From Halomonas sp. CUBES01 (GTDB taxonomy: Bacteria > Pseudomonadota > Gammaproteobacteria > Pseudomonadales > Halomonadaceae), in contig NZ_JAJLLW010000008.1 of NCBI RefSeq assembly GCF_020991005.1, forward strand, positions 62,001 to 126,000: a stretch of DNA of 64,000 nucleotides. The letters are read 5' to 3'. A model generated the notes under the pieces. The model was not told the origin of the DNA and made no database searches. It saw only the letters and a list, made by a program, of their open reading frames with translations. The position numbers and the translations under genes were made by a program. Shown in pieces: positions 25,820 through 34,879 of the stretch (positions are counted from its first letter, which is position 1; each line of letters begins with the position of its first letter).

Positions 25820-27733
25820 CTAGATCACCGGCGGCGCCTTGTTGGCACTGCCGATCTGGTGCTCGCACATGGCGCGATGCACGTCATCCACGCTGGTCGG
25901 GTCATCGATGGTGGAGGGTATGCCCACTTCTTGACCGTCGGCGAGATTGCGCAGCAGCTTGCGCAATATTTTCCCCGAGCGCGTCTTGGGCAGGCGATCG
26001 ACCACAATAACCTGCTTGAAGCAGGCTATCGGGCCGATTGTCTCCCGCACCCGGGCAATCAATTCGGCCTCAAGGGTTTCAGGCGCCTCGCGATAGCCAT
26101 CCTTGGGGATCACCAGGCCGACGGGTAACTGTCCCTTTAAGTCGTCGTGAATGCCAATCACCGCACACTCGGCAACCGCCGGATGCCCGCCGAGCACTTC
26201 CTCCATTTCCCCGGTTGAAAGCCGATGACCCGCCACATTGATGACGTCATCCGTGCGACCCATGATGAATAGATAACCCTGCTCGTCAAAATAGCCGCCA
26301 TCGCCGGTCAGATAGTAGCCAGGGAACGCCGCCATGTAGGCTGAGTGAAAACGCTGGGGATCACCCCAGACGCCGGTCAGGCAGCCCGGCGGCATCGGCT
26401 GCTTGATGACCACGCTGCCCTGCTCCAGCGGGCCTGCCTGTTCGCCGTTACGATCAAGCACCTGCACATTGAAGCCGGGCACGGGCACGGTGGCCGAACC
26501 GGCCTTGGTGGGCATGGGCTCAATGCCCGGCAGATTGGCCGCGATAGGCCAGCCGGTTTCGGTTTGCCACCAATGGTCGATCACCGGTACGTCGAGCAGG
26601 TCGTCCAGCCAATGGTAGGTTGGCGGATCGAGCCGCTCACCGGCCACATAAAGGTGCTTGAGGCTGCTGATGTCGTACCTTTCAAGGCACGTTGCTTCCG
26701 GGTCTTCTTTCTTGATGGCCCGGAACGCCGTGGGCGCCGTGAAGAAGCTGGTCACGCGGTACTGTTCGATAATCCGCCAGAAGCTCCCCGCATCGGGGGT
26801 TTTAACCGGCTTGCCTTCATAGAGGACGGTGCTGCACCCATGCAGCAACGGGCCATAAACGATGTAAGAATGCCCCACTACCCAGCCGACATCCGAGGCG
26901 GTAAAGAACACATCGCCAGGTGCCAGGGCGTAAATGGCCTCCATCGAGTACGCCAGCGCCACGGCGTAGCCGGCGGTATCACGCACGATGCCTTTGGGTT
27001 TTCCCGTGGTGCCCGACGTGTAAAGGATATATAGCGGGTCGGTGCCTTTGACGGCGACGCACTCGGCGGGTGACGCCTGGCTGACCAGCGTTTCCCAGTC
27101 GTATTCCCGCTCGTTGAACTCAACCGTGCATTCGGGGCGCACCTTGATCACGCAGGCATCGGGACGGTGTGGGCTTTGCGCAAGCGCTTGTTCAATAATG
27201 GGCTTATAAGGCACCACCTTGCCAGCTTCGATGCCACAGGAAGCCGCCACGACCACCTTGGGGGCTGCGTCTTCAATCCGAGCGGCAAGTTCGTGGGGTG
27301 CAAAGCCACCGAAAACCACGGAATGTATCGCCCCAAGCCGCGCGCAGGCGTACATGGCGACCACCGCTTCCGGGATCATCGGCATATAGATGACGACCCG
27401 GTCGCCCTTTTCAACGCCTAGCTGCTGGAGCGCGCCGGCAAAGGTCGCCACTCGCACCAATAGCTGGCGGTAGGTAATGGTCTGCTGTGTCTGGGTAACC
27501 GGCGAGTCCCAGTAAATCGCGGCCTGTTCGCCACGACCCTGTTCCACGTGGTAATCCAGCGCGGCATGACACAGGTTCATCTCGCCATCTGAAAACCATC
27601 GCGCATGCTGTTGGTCGTCGTAGCTCAAGATGGTTGTAGGTGGCGTCAGCCAGGGAATTCGCCTGGCCTGTTCGGCCCAGAATGCTTCAGGTTGGTCAAT
27701 CGACTGGTGGTATGTCTGCTGATAAGGGCGCAT
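25820..27733 (-). CDS. prpE: Propionyl-CoA synthetase-like acyl-CoA synthetase
   Basis: 637 residues, AMP-forming. Nucleotide-binding loop YILYTSGTTGKPKGIVRD, WWQTETGWPIAANLPG, YYLTGDGGYFDEQGYLFI, GHRLSTGEMEEVL and the C-terminal PKTRSGKILRK, whose last-but-one lysine is the residue acetylated in this family. The WWQTETGWPI form and length point to PrpE/ACSS3 rather than acetyl-CoA synthetase. It activates propionate, perhaps also acetate. ATG at 27733 with AGG 7 nt upstream; a GTG 17 codons earlier is possible. No methylcitrate genes are nearby. A likely target of the PatZ-type acetylase at 5.2-8.0 kb. Confidence 0.88.
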   Translation of the reverse strand: MRPYQQTYHQSIDQPEAFWAEQARRIPWLTPPTTILSYDDQQHARWFSDGEMNLCHAALDYHVEQGRGEQAAIYWDSPVTQTQQTITYRQLLVRVATFAGALQQLGVEKGDRVVIYMPMIPEAVVAMYACARLGAIHSVVFGGFAPHELAARIEDAAPKVVVAASCGIEAGKVVPYKPIIEQALAQSPHRPDACVIKVRPECTVEFNEREYDWETLVSQASPAECVAVKGTDPLYILYTSGTTGKPKGIVRDTAGYAVALAYSMEAIYALAPGDVFFTASDVGWVVGHSYIVYGPLLHGCSTVLYEGKPVKTPDAGSFWRIIEQYRVTSFFTAPTAFRAIKKEDPEATCLERYDISSLKHLYVAGERLDPPTYHWLDDLLDVPVIDHWWQTETGWPIAANLPGIEPMPTKAGSATVPVPGFNVQVLDRNGEQAGPLEQGSVVIKQPMPPGCLTGVWGDPQRFHSAYMAAFPGYYLTGDGGYFDEQGYLFIMGRTDDVINVAGHRLSTGEMEEVLGGHPAVAECAVIGIHDDLKGQLPVGLVIPKDGYREAPETLEAELIARVRETIGPIACFKQVIVVDRLPKTRSGKILRKLLRNLADGQEVGIPSTIDDPTSVDDVHRAMCEHQIGSANKAPPVI

Positions 27734-28021
27734 GGGAGACCTATCGTTATTGTGATTGGGTAAGGCTTCAACGATTGTTGACACTGTAAGCGTAAAGCAA
27801 GCGAATTTCCCTCATACCATGGGCTAAATATGCCATTAATCCGCATTTCCTCGAATTTATTGTCAACAAAGCGCGCTGATTACCATTGACTAACCGTTAA
27901 ACAATGACTTGGACAAACCCCACTAAATTACTGATCATTAAATAACCAGACCCTACAGCGCAACAATGCCTTCAATAACCGATAACAACGCTACCCCAAC
28001 AAGGTAGGCCAGGAGACCTCC

Positions 28022-28339
28022 ATGACCGTTTCTACCAGTGCTGCACGCCTGCTTGACCACAACGGTCGCGCAATTGAGGCGGGAACGAACTTGTTAAAAG
28101 CCTTGGCCAATGAAAAGCGATTGCAGATTTTGTGCTTGCTTGCAGGGAATGAGCTGTCGGTCACTCAAATCAACCAGCAGCTGGCGCTAAGCCAGTCGGC
28201 GCTGTCACAGCACCTGGCGATTTTGCGGCGTGACCAGCTCGTCGAGACACGGCGGGAATCACAAACGATTTATTATTCGTTGAGCAGTGACAGCGCCAAG
28301 GCGATCATTACTACCCTGGCAGCGCACTTTGCCGCATGA
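28022..28339 (+). CDS. ArsR-family regulator, YgaV/BigR-like
   Basis: 105 residues, a winged helix-turn-helix (NLLKALANEKRLQILCLLAG, then LSQSALSQHLAILRRDQLVETRR, wing QTIYYSL). The sequence resembles YgaV/BigR/SqrR, which sense sulfide-derived persulfides by two cysteines. C38 (ILCLL) matches the first. The C-terminus ends AAHFAA where YgaV-type proteins have the second cysteine, so disulfide or trisulfide formation within one subunit is not possible. AGGAG lies 7 nt before the ATG. The 288-bp region to the divergent acyl-CoA synthetase gene may hold its operator; no clear palindrome was found. Confidence 0.85.
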   Translation: MTVSTSAARLLDHNGRAIEAGTNLLKALANEKRLQILCLLAGNELSVTQINQQLALSQSALSQHLAILRRDQLVETRRESQTIYYSLSSDSAKAIITTLAAHFAA

Positions 28340-28404
28340 CAGCGTCTGCTGCATGCGGCTGACAATCCATATGACAACGCTAAGGGGCTGAAGCCTGCAC
28401 GCGA

Positions 28405-29436
28405 TCAGCGGCGGTGCCAACCAGAGGCTTCCAGCATGCTCAACCCCTTCAGCACGGCGTTTTCCACGCCGCTTGCAGCGGCCAGGCCGAACTTGCGGCC
28501 CATTGTTTTCGGCGGTTCCAGCTTTACCCGGTAGACGTGGGTCTGGGCAATGCGCTCCATCAGGTAGGCCTCGCTGGTGCCGACGCTATCCACCAGCTTG
28601 CGAGCCACCGCTTCACTGCCGTACCAGATCTCGCCGGTGGCCAGGGCGTCAATGTCCATATCCGGGCGACGCTCACCCACGTACTGCTTGAATAGCCGAT
28701 GGGTGTTCTCGAGATCTTCGAGGAATTTATCACGTCCCTCCTCGGTATTTTCCCCTAAGACGGTCAGCGTGCGCTTGTACTTGCCTGCGGTCAGCATCTC
28801 GACATCGATATCGTTGCGCTTGAGTAAGCGGTGGATGTTCGGCACCTGCGCGACAACCCCGATAGAGCCAATGACCGCAAATGGCGCCGCCTTGATGTGA
28901 TGCGCCGTGCAGGCCATCAGATAACCGCCACTCGCGGCCACCTTATCCACGCAGACAGTCGTCGTCAGGCCGGCGTCTCTCAGGCGGTCGAGCTGAGCGG
29001 CGGCGAGCCCATAGGCGTGCACCAGACCGCCAGGGGATTCGAGACAGATCACCACCTCGTCGTCGGGCTTGGCCACTTCGATAAGCGCTGAAATTTCCTG
29101 GGCGAAATGCTCGGTCGCCGAGGCTTTCATGTCGCCCTTGAACGTCAGCACCCAGACATTGGGCGTTTCGGCTGCCGAAGTCTGCTTGCTGCGGTGCTTA
29201 TCCTCCTTGCGGAAGGTCTTGAGAAGTTTTTTGCGAATGCCTGCAGGGGTGGCGGCCAGCTTCAAACGCCGCGCACGGCGACGGCGGCGCTCGTGAAGCG
29301 GTTCCACCTGCAGGGTCAAGTCGCGATCACCGTCTGATTTCGCACGTGCAATCAGTAGAATACCAATCCCTATGACCGCCACGACGATGAACACCTGTAC
29401 AATAAAGGTACCTATCTCTACTACCCATTCGTTCAT
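28405..29436 (-). CDS. sohB: Inner-membrane serine protease SohB (peptidase family S49)
   Basis: 343 residues. One N-terminal membrane segment (about 5-30), a basic cytosolic linker (ERRRRRARRLK), then the S49 domain: SPGGLVHAYGLAAAQL, the nucleophile serine in KVAASGGYLMACTA and the lysine in AGKYKRTLTVLG. Relatives degrade membrane or misfolded proteins and suppress loss of DegP. AAGGAG lies 6 nt before the ATG at 29436; a longer start is unnecessary. Divergent from the SCP2 gene. Confidence 0.92.
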   Translation of the reverse strand: MNEWVVEIGTFIVQVFIVVAVIGIGILLIARAKSDGDRDLTLQVEPLHERRRRRARRLKLAATPAGIRKKLLKTFRKEDKHRSKQTSAAETPNVWVLTFKGDMKASATEHFAQEISALIEVAKPDDEVVICLESPGGLVHAYGLAAAQLDRLRDAGLTTTVCVDKVAASGGYLMACTAHHIKAAPFAVIGSIGVVAQVPNIHRLLKRNDIDVEMLTAGKYKRTLTVLGENTEEGRDKFLEDLENTHRLFKQYVGERRPDMDIDALATGEIWYGSEAVARKLVDSVGTSEAYLMERIAQTHVYRVKLEPPKTMGRKFGLAAASGVENAVLKGLSMLEASGWHRR

Positions 29437-29613
29437 CTGCATCTCCTTGAATCGATTGGCGTCTGGCAGGCACCGTTGATGCATGCATTAAAAACGGCGC
29501 TTGATGTGATACATGCGTTTGAAATATTCTTCCACCAAGGGCGAGAAATTGTACAATGGTACGATGTTCCACGCCTTCCCTTTATTCCATACCGCATTTA
29601 ACGGAACGCTATT

Positions 29614-29925
29614 ATGTCAACGAACACCCTTGAAAAGCTGCAGGCCCGCTTCGACCCCCAGGCGGCCCAGGGAATGAACGAGATTTTCCAGTTCCACTTT
29701 TCGGATGCCGGTAGTCACTACCTGGACATTCAGGATGGGACGCTGGGCATTCATGAGGGTGAGCATGATGATCCGTCTGTAAGCCTGAGCATGAGCACCG
29801 ATACCCTGAAAGGCATCATGACCGGCGATATCAACGGCATGACGGCGTTCATGACGGGCAAGCTGAAAGCCACCGGCAACGTCATGCTGGCCACCAAGCT
29901 GACCAGTCTCTTCCCCGGCGAGTAG
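29614..29925 (+). CDS. SCP2 sterol-carrier-domain protein
   Basis: 103 residues making up a single SCP2 domain, a small lipid-binding fold. Visible: the central IQDGTLGIHEGEHDDPSVSL, the DTLKGIMTGDINGMTAFMTG helix and the GKLKATGNVMLATKLTSLF end. No signal peptide. Stand-alone bacterial SCP2 proteins are often near acyl-CoA or lipid genes; the ligand is unknown. GGAA lies 10 nt before the ATG. It converges on nudC with a 21-bp gap. Confidence 0.88.
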   Translation: MSTNTLEKLQARFDPQAAQGMNEIFQFHFSDAGSHYLDIQDGTLGIHEGEHDDPSVSLSMSTDTLKGIMTGDINGMTAFMTGKLKATGNVMLATKLTSLFPGE

Positions 29926-29946
29926 ATCGCAATCCCGCCCGACGGA

Positions 29947-30726
29947 TTATCGCCAGCGCGCGAGATGGGTTTCGATCAGCTCGCGGGAAATCGAATAAAC
30001 CGGTGGGAGTACGGGTAGCTGGCGTGGCGAGAACCACGCCGCATCGCTGATTTCCACGCCATCAATGCGTATACGACGGGTGGTGGCTTCGGCGAAAAAG
30101 CCCAGCATCAACGAGTGCGGGAACGGCCACGCCTGGCTCTGGTAGTACTTGAGCTGACTGACATGCACCCCCACCTCCTCGAAGACCTCCCGATGTACCG
30201 CCTCCTCTGCCGTTTCTCCCGGCTCGATGAACCCGGCGAGAGTGGAATAGCGACCCGGTGGAAAGCGCGGGCTGCGCCCCAGCAGCATGGCTTCGCCGCT
30301 GGTGACCAGGGTAATGATACACGGTGAAATCCGCGGGTAGTTGCGGTGTCCACAAGCGTGGCAATGCATGGCAAATTCAGTGGAAAGCTTGGTCGCTTCA
30401 GCACCACAACGGCCGCAGAAACGGTGATTCTCCAGCCAGGCGCCTACCTGCAGGGCCGTGGACAGTAGCGAGTACCAGTCCACCGGCAACTCCCCCATCC
30501 ACTGGCGACCGTCTATCCACTCATCACCAGGGGTGCTGGCCAGTTGCAACGCGACCGGCTCATCGTGCCAGTAACATAGCGGCTGCATATCGCGGGTCCA
30601 CGGCTGCCAGGGGTGAAGCGGTGTCAGCGCCTGCTCATCTGACAGCGGTGCGGGCGCCAGGCGGCTACGTGAAATGTAAAGAACACGCCCTTCGCGCGCC
30701 TGATGAGGAATCTCGCGTTTAAGCAT
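29947..30726 (-). CDS. nudC: NAD-capped RNA hydrolase / NADH pyrophosphatase NudC
   Basis: 259 residues. Zinc ribbon CGRCG and CHACG (about residues 110-130) and a Nudix box GFIEPGETAEEAVHREVFEEVGV followed by SQAWPFPHSLMLGF, the NADH-specificity signature SQPWPFPxS with one change. It removes NAD caps from RNA and hydrolyses NADH. The ATG at 30726 overlaps the end of dnaQ by 8 bp, so the two are coupled; a longer frame is internal to dnaQ. Confidence 0.93.
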   Translation of the reverse strand: MLKREIPHQAREGRVLYISRSRLAPAPLSDEQALTPLHPWQPWTRDMQPLCYWHDEPVALQLASTPGDEWIDGRQWMGELPVDWYSLLSTALQVGAWLENHRFCGRCGAEATKLSTEFAMHCHACGHRNYPRISPCIITLVTSGEAMLLGRSPRFPPGRYSTLAGFIEPGETAEEAVHREVFEEVGVHVSQLKYYQSQAWPFPHSLMLGFFAEATTRRIRIDGVEISDAAWFSPRQLPVLPPVYSISRELIETHLARWR

Positions 30727-31450
30727 CGTGCGCGGCTTCCTCGAACCAGCGCAGCTGATGCGTGGCGCATTTTGCCTGATGCGCCTGGCGCTCTTGCTCG
30801 TTGGGCGCAATGACCCTTAGCTGCCCTGGCGTGAGCGTCATGCGCTGGATGGACAGTCCGGAGGTTTCCTGGGTATCGCTGCGCTGGTTCTGGCTCGCGT
30901 CGGCATCGAGGGTCAGCGCGGTTTGCCCGCCGGTCATGGCCAGGTAGACATCGGCCAGAATTTCGGCGTCCAGCAGGGCGCCGTGGAGAACCCGGTGGCC
31001 GTTATCGATAGCGTAGCGCTTGCACAGCGCGTCAAGGCTGTTGCGCTGGCCCGGATGCATTTTTCTGGCCATGACCAGCGTATCGAGGATGCGGCAGTGA
31101 TCGGCGACAGGGCCAAGCTGCTGCGCACGCCCCTTGAGCATTTTCAGCTCGTGATCAATGAACCCCACATCGAAAGGCGCGTTGTGAATGACCAGTTCCG
31201 CGCCTTCGATGAACGCCCAGAAGTCATCGGCTACCTGGGCAAACACCGGCTCATTGGCCACTTTAGCGTCATCAATCCCGTGAACCGCGACCACTTCTGC
31301 ATCGATGTGGCGCTCGGGATTGATGTATTGATGGTAGGTGCGGCCGGTAAAACGCCGATTGACCATTTCCACGGCGCCGATTTCAACCAGCCGGTGGCCG
31401 TCTCTGGGGTCGATGCCCGTCGTTTCCGTATCCAATATGACTTGGCGCAT
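30719..31450 (-). CDS. dnaQ: DNA polymerase III epsilon subunit
   Basis: 243 residues, the proofreading 3'-5' exonuclease of the replicase. Exo motifs D7-E9 (VILDTETTG), HNAPFDVGFIDHEL and the LHGALLDAEILADVYLAM histidine-aspartate. The C-terminal tail of about 60 residues contains a Gln-rich segment and binds the polymerase subunit in relatives. GGAG lies 6 nt before the ATG. It follows rnhA by 9 bp and overlaps nudC. Confidence 0.96.
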   Translation of the reverse strand: MRQVILDTETTGIDPRDGHRLVEIGAVEMVNRRFTGRTYHQYINPERHIDAEVVAVHGIDDAKVANEPVFAQVADDFWAFIEGAELVIHNAPFDVGFIDHELKMLKGRAQQLGPVADHCRILDTLVMARKMHPGQRNSLDALCKRYAIDNGHRVLHGALLDAEILADVYLAMTGGQTALTLDADASQNQRSDTQETSGLSIQRMTLTPGQLRVIAPNEQERQAHQAKCATHQLRWFEEAAHDA

Positions 31451-31459
31451 CCTGGTCTC

Positions 31460-31921
31460 CTATGCGTTCTGCACTGCTTCGTCTATGGCCTGATTGGCAA
31501 GCGCATCGGCCCGTTCATTACCGGGGTGTCCGCTGTGGCCTTTCACCCAATGCCACTCGACCTGGTGCCGCTGGGCTTCGGCATCCAGCTGCTTCCACAG
31601 CTCGGCGTTCTTGACGGGCTGCTTAGCCGCCGTTTTCCATTGACGTTTCCGCCAGTTATGGATCCACTGGGTGATCCCCTGCCGGACGTATTGGGAATCT
31701 GTCCAGATGGCCACCTGGCAGGGCGTATTGAGGGTGCGCAGCGCCATGATGGCGGCCATCAGCTCCATCCGGTTGTTGGTCGTCTGGGCTTCGTACCCGT
31801 ACAGCGTTTTCTCATGCTGCCCGCTTGCCAACACAACGCCCCACCCTCCAGGGCCAGGATTGCCCCGGCAGGCGCCATCGGTATACACGGTTACTTTTGG
31901 CAACCGGTCAGTGTCTGTCAC
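31460..31921 (-). CDS. rnhA: Ribonuclease HI
   Basis: 153 residues, the usual length. It removes RNA from RNA-DNA hybrids. Catalytic acids are visible: D15 in [17 protein letters not shown] in [10 protein letters not shown] in WTDSQYV and D in GNERADALA. The handle region [18 protein letters not shown] is present. In the conserved order methyltransferase-rnhA-dnaQ on this strand. Confidence 0.97.
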   Translation of the reverse strand: MTDTDRLPKVTVYTDGACRGNPGPGGWGVVLASGQHEKTLYGYEAQTTNNRMELMAAIMALRTLNTPCQVAIWTDSQYVRQGITQWIHNWRKRQWKTAAKQPVKNAELWKQLDAEAQRHQVEWHWVKGHSGHPGNERADALANQAIDEAVQNA

Positions 31922-31988
31922 GTCGTGAATCCTTGAATCAATGATGTGGCGTCATTCTCGTCGGTTACGCTTGCCCCCAATACGGCGT

Positions 31989-32735
31989 TTAATCGCTTTC
32001 GTTGCGCGTGGCGCCAAGCGAGTTTGCCGTGACGGGCGCCTTGAGGCCAAACTTGATACGCTGCGTGGGCGCACGGCGCTGGCGGCGCTTGGCCACGATC
32101 ATATAGCTTTCCCCCAACGGGCAGTTATAGCGCCGCCCCAGGGACTCCCAGCGTTCGACGCAGTGCCCGCTCGGCCAGCTTCTGAAGCAGCAATAGTCTA
32201 CTCGCTCGACCTCAAAGTCGACAAATGCCAGCCAGTCCTCCATTCGCCTGGCCGTGCGCCACTGGCCGTCCCATGGGTACTGGCCCTGACGTTTGCGCCA
32301 TTGTTTCAACATTCCGCTGACGCCGACGGGATTAAAGCCGAACAGTACCAGAAGGCCGCTGTCGGACGTGACCCGCGCGGCGTCCTGCAGCACATGATGG
32401 GCATCGGGCATCTGTTCGAGCCAGTGATGCACCACGACCACATCCAGACACCGATCAGGCAGCGCCAATCGCTCAGCCGGGCACACCAGCGTCTGCTCGT
32501 GAGGGGAGCTGGCACGGGTGGGCGCCCATTGCAGAGTGTGGGCAATCCCCGACATCGACATCATGGCGGGCCCCATACCGATCTCGAGGCTGTGGCCACC
32601 CGAACGCGCATCGACCAGAGGCCCGAGGCAGGCCCGCTGGGATTCCCACAGCGACCTGCCTGCCTCGGATGCCCAGTAGGCGCGACTCGCATACAGCTTC
32701 TTGGCGAGTGTCTCTGCCGCTGTTGAATTTGACAT
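31989..32735 (-). CDS. Class I SAM-dependent methyltransferase of the rnhA-gloB neighbourhood
   Basis: 248 residues with a Rossmann methyltransferase core: SLEIGMGPAMM as motif I, ERLALPDRCLDVVVVHHWLE as motifs III-IV, and a C-terminal extension with KRRQRRAPTQRIKFGLK. Genes of this type sit beside rnhA/dnaQ and opposite gloB in many gammaproteobacteria. The substrate is not established. Motif I is E-I-G-M-G-P rather than D/E-x-G-x-G-x-G, so it is slightly relaxed. The ATG at 32735 is chosen by the typical family N-terminus; a start at 32819 is in frame and would extend into the gloB promoter. Confidence 0.8.
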   Translation of the reverse strand: MSNSTAAETLAKKLYASRAYWASEAGRSLWESQRACLGPLVDARSGGHSLEIGMGPAMMSMSGIAHTLQWAPTRASSPHEQTLVCPAERLALPDRCLDVVVVHHWLEQMPDAHHVLQDAARVTSDSGLLVLFGFNPVGVSGMLKQWRKRQGQYPWDGQWRTARRMEDWLAFVDFEVERVDYCCFRSWPSGHCVERWESLGRRYNCPLGESYMIVAKRRQRRAPTQRIKFGLKAPVTANSLGATRNESD

Positions 32736-32837
32736 GTACCGCTCGACCCTCCAGAGTAACGGCTTTTTGACGTCTTGAATCAAATCCGAAAGCGCCATTA
32801 ATGATGAGCGCCCCTTCATCGTTAAAGGATTTCGCCT

Positions 32838-33605
32838 ATGCTGAGCGTGACACCGATTCCCGCCTTAAGCGACAACTATATTTGGCTGCTCCGCCAGGAC
32901 ACCAGCCAGGAAGTATGCGTTGTGGATCCTGGTGAAGCGCTTCCGGTTATCGAGTTCCTTGAGCGCGAATCGCTGTCTCTCGGCACCATCCTGATCACCC
33001 ACCATCACCCTGACCATACTGACGGGTTGGGAGAATTGATCAAGCGCTACGCGCCTCGGGTGATTGGTCCTGACAACCCTTCCATTTCGGGCGTGGACGA
33101 ACGCGTGGGCGATGGCGACGAAATCCGCGTGATGGGACGTCTCTTTGAGGTCTTCGAAACCCCCGGCCACACGTTAGACCACATCAGCTACTTTACACCA
33201 GGGATTCCCCCGCTGTTGTTCTGTGGGGATACCTTGTTCTGCGCCGGCTGCGGTCGCCTTTTCGAAGGCACGCCCGCGCAGATGCACACGGCCTTGCAGC
33301 GCCTGGCTACACTGCCCGAAGAAACCTTCGTATTTGCCGCCCACGAATACACGCAGGCCAATCTTCGCTTTGCCAGTGACGCTGACCCTGACAATGACGA
33401 CGTCAAACACGCCTTGTCGGAATGTGAAAAGGCACGGGCGCTAGACCGCCCCACCCTACCCAGCACGATAGGACGCGAGCTGAAGATCAACCCCTACCTG
33501 CGCGTGGATACCGAAAGTGTCCGCGCCGCAGCGAGCCAGCAGGGATCGGTTGATGATGACCTCGCAACGTTCGCCACTCTTCGCGAGTGGAAGAACCGTT
33601 ACTAA
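32838..33605 (+). CDS. gloB: Hydroxyacylglutathione hydrolase (glyoxalase II)
   Basis: 255 residues. Metallo-beta-lactamase fold with the dinuclear metal motif THHHPDHTDG (H55, H57, D59, H60), then TPGHTLDHISYF, FCGDTLFCAGCGRLFEG and AAHEYTQANLRFA. It hydrolyses S-lactoylglutathione to lactate in methylglyoxal detoxification. Divergent from the methyltransferase gene and 26 bp upstream of mltD. Confidence 0.96.
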   Translation: MLSVTPIPALSDNYIWLLRQDTSQEVCVVDPGEALPVIEFLERESLSLGTILITHHHPDHTDGLGELIKRYAPRVIGPDNPSISGVDERVGDGDEIRVMGRLFEVFETPGHTLDHISYFTPGIPPLLFCGDTLFCAGCGRLFEGTPAQMHTALQRLATLPEETFVFAAHEYTQANLRFASDADPDNDDVKHALSECEKARALDRPTLPSTIGRELKINPYLRVDTESVRAAASQQGSVDDDLATFATLREWKNRY

Positions 33606-33631
33606 ACGCTATCGCAATGACGTAAACCATT

Positions 33632-34846
33632 ATGACCTATCGCACGATTCGCCAACGCTTTTTATTGAGCGCCGGCAGCACGGTGATCATGAGTCTGTTA
33701 TTGGCCGCCGCCGCCAACTCGCAGGCGTCGACCACCGACTACGGTTCGTCGCCGCGTGCGGCTTCCAGCGCTAACGCAGCGCCTGGCAGCAACCGTGATA
33801 CCGACGTCCAGATGCATTTCTGGGAACAACTGACGCTCGAACCCAAGGACGCTTGGAGCCAACTGCGTGACAGCTTCCAGTGGCGCGAGCAATCACTTTC
33901 CGCCAAGGCTCAGGCGCGCGTGGACGAGTGGATCGATTACTACCTGGAAAGTCCCGAGAATATTGCCGCCATTACCCGGAGAGCCACCCCCTGGCTGGCC
34001 TGGATCACCCAAAAGGTGACGGAACGTCGTTTGCCTGGTGAACTGGCCTTGATTCCGTTTGTAGAAAGCTCTTTCGACCCCGTAGCGCGCAGCCACCGGG
34101 GCGCGGCTGGCCTTTGGCAATTCATGCCCCGAACGGGTGATGCTCTTGGCCTGGTACGCAACGGCCACTACGATGGTAGGCTCGATGTCATTACCTCGAC
34201 CAAAGCCGCGCTCGACTACCTCGAAATGCAGGCCGACCAGTGGTATGAGGGTGACCTGGAGCTATCCCTGGCGGCCTATAATGCGGGCGCCGGCACAGTG
34301 AACAAAGCCAAACGGCGCGCCGAACGCCAGGGACTGAAAGGCGAATACTGGGATTTAAGCCTGCCCCAGGAAACCATGCAGTATCTGCCCAAGCTGCTTG
34401 CCATCGCCACCATCATCGACACGCCGGAACGCTACGGCGTCAGTCTGCCGGACATCCATTCAGAGCCCGCCTTTGCCAAGGTGAAGCTCGATCATTCGGT
34501 CACCCTTGCCGAGGCCTCCCGCCTGCTGGAGGTCGACAGGTCGGCGTTGGCCGAGCTCAATCCCGGTCTGCTTAATGGCACCCTTAATGCCCCAAGCGCC
34601 CAGACATTGCTGGTGCCTGAAGACGTCGATCAACAGGTGCTCGCGGAACTGTCAAACGGTGGCAATGACCGCCGGACGGTTGCCGACGGCAGCGCACCGG
34701 CCACCTATCGCGTCGAAAGTGGTGATAGCCTGTCCGTCATTGCCAGCCGTTATGATCTCAGCGCGCAAGAACTGATGCGGTTGAATGCCATCGAGCGTCC
34801 GGAGGCTTTACAAGCGGGTCAACTCCTGACACTTTCAGAGCGTTAA
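33632..34846 (+). CDS. mltD: Membrane-bound lytic murein transglycosylase D-like, with LysM domain
   Basis: 404 residues. An N-terminal export signal (about 5-32) is seen, but I see no lipobox cysteine, unlike E. coli MltD. The lytic transglycosylase domain (about 115-240) has catalytic E145 in PFVESSFDP, then GAAGLWQFMPRTGDALGL and LSLAAYNAGAGTVNKAKR. LysM-like modules follow: a degenerate one at about 288-335 and a clear one at about 357-402 (YRVESGDSLSVIASRYDLS). It cuts peptidoglycan glycan strands with anhydro-muramic ends. Confidence 0.9.
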   Translation: MTYRTIRQRFLLSAGSTVIMSLLLAAAANSQASTTDYGSSPRAASSANAAPGSNRDTDVQMHFWEQLTLEPKDAWSQLRDSFQWREQSLSAKAQARVDEWIDYYLESPENIAAITRRATPWLAWITQKVTERRLPGELALIPFVESSFDPVARSHRGAAGLWQFMPRTGDALGLVRNGHYDGRLDVITSTKAALDYLEMQADQWYEGDLELSLAAYNAGAGTVNKAKRRAERQGLKGEYWDLSLPQETMQYLPKLLAIATIIDTPERYGVSLPDIHSEPAFAKVKLDHSVTLAEASRLLEVDRSALAELNPGLLNGTLNAPSAQTLLVPEDVDQQVLAELSNGGNDRRTVADGSAPATYRVESGDSLSVIASRYDLSAQELMRLNAIERPEALQAGQLLTLSER

Positions 34847-34879
34847 TATTAACCGCCTTGTTAACAGGAAAACTGCCCC

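Noticed and set aside
30923..31936. Plus-strand open frame of about 330 codons
   Set aside because: Antisense to dnaQ and rnhA, which are both certain.
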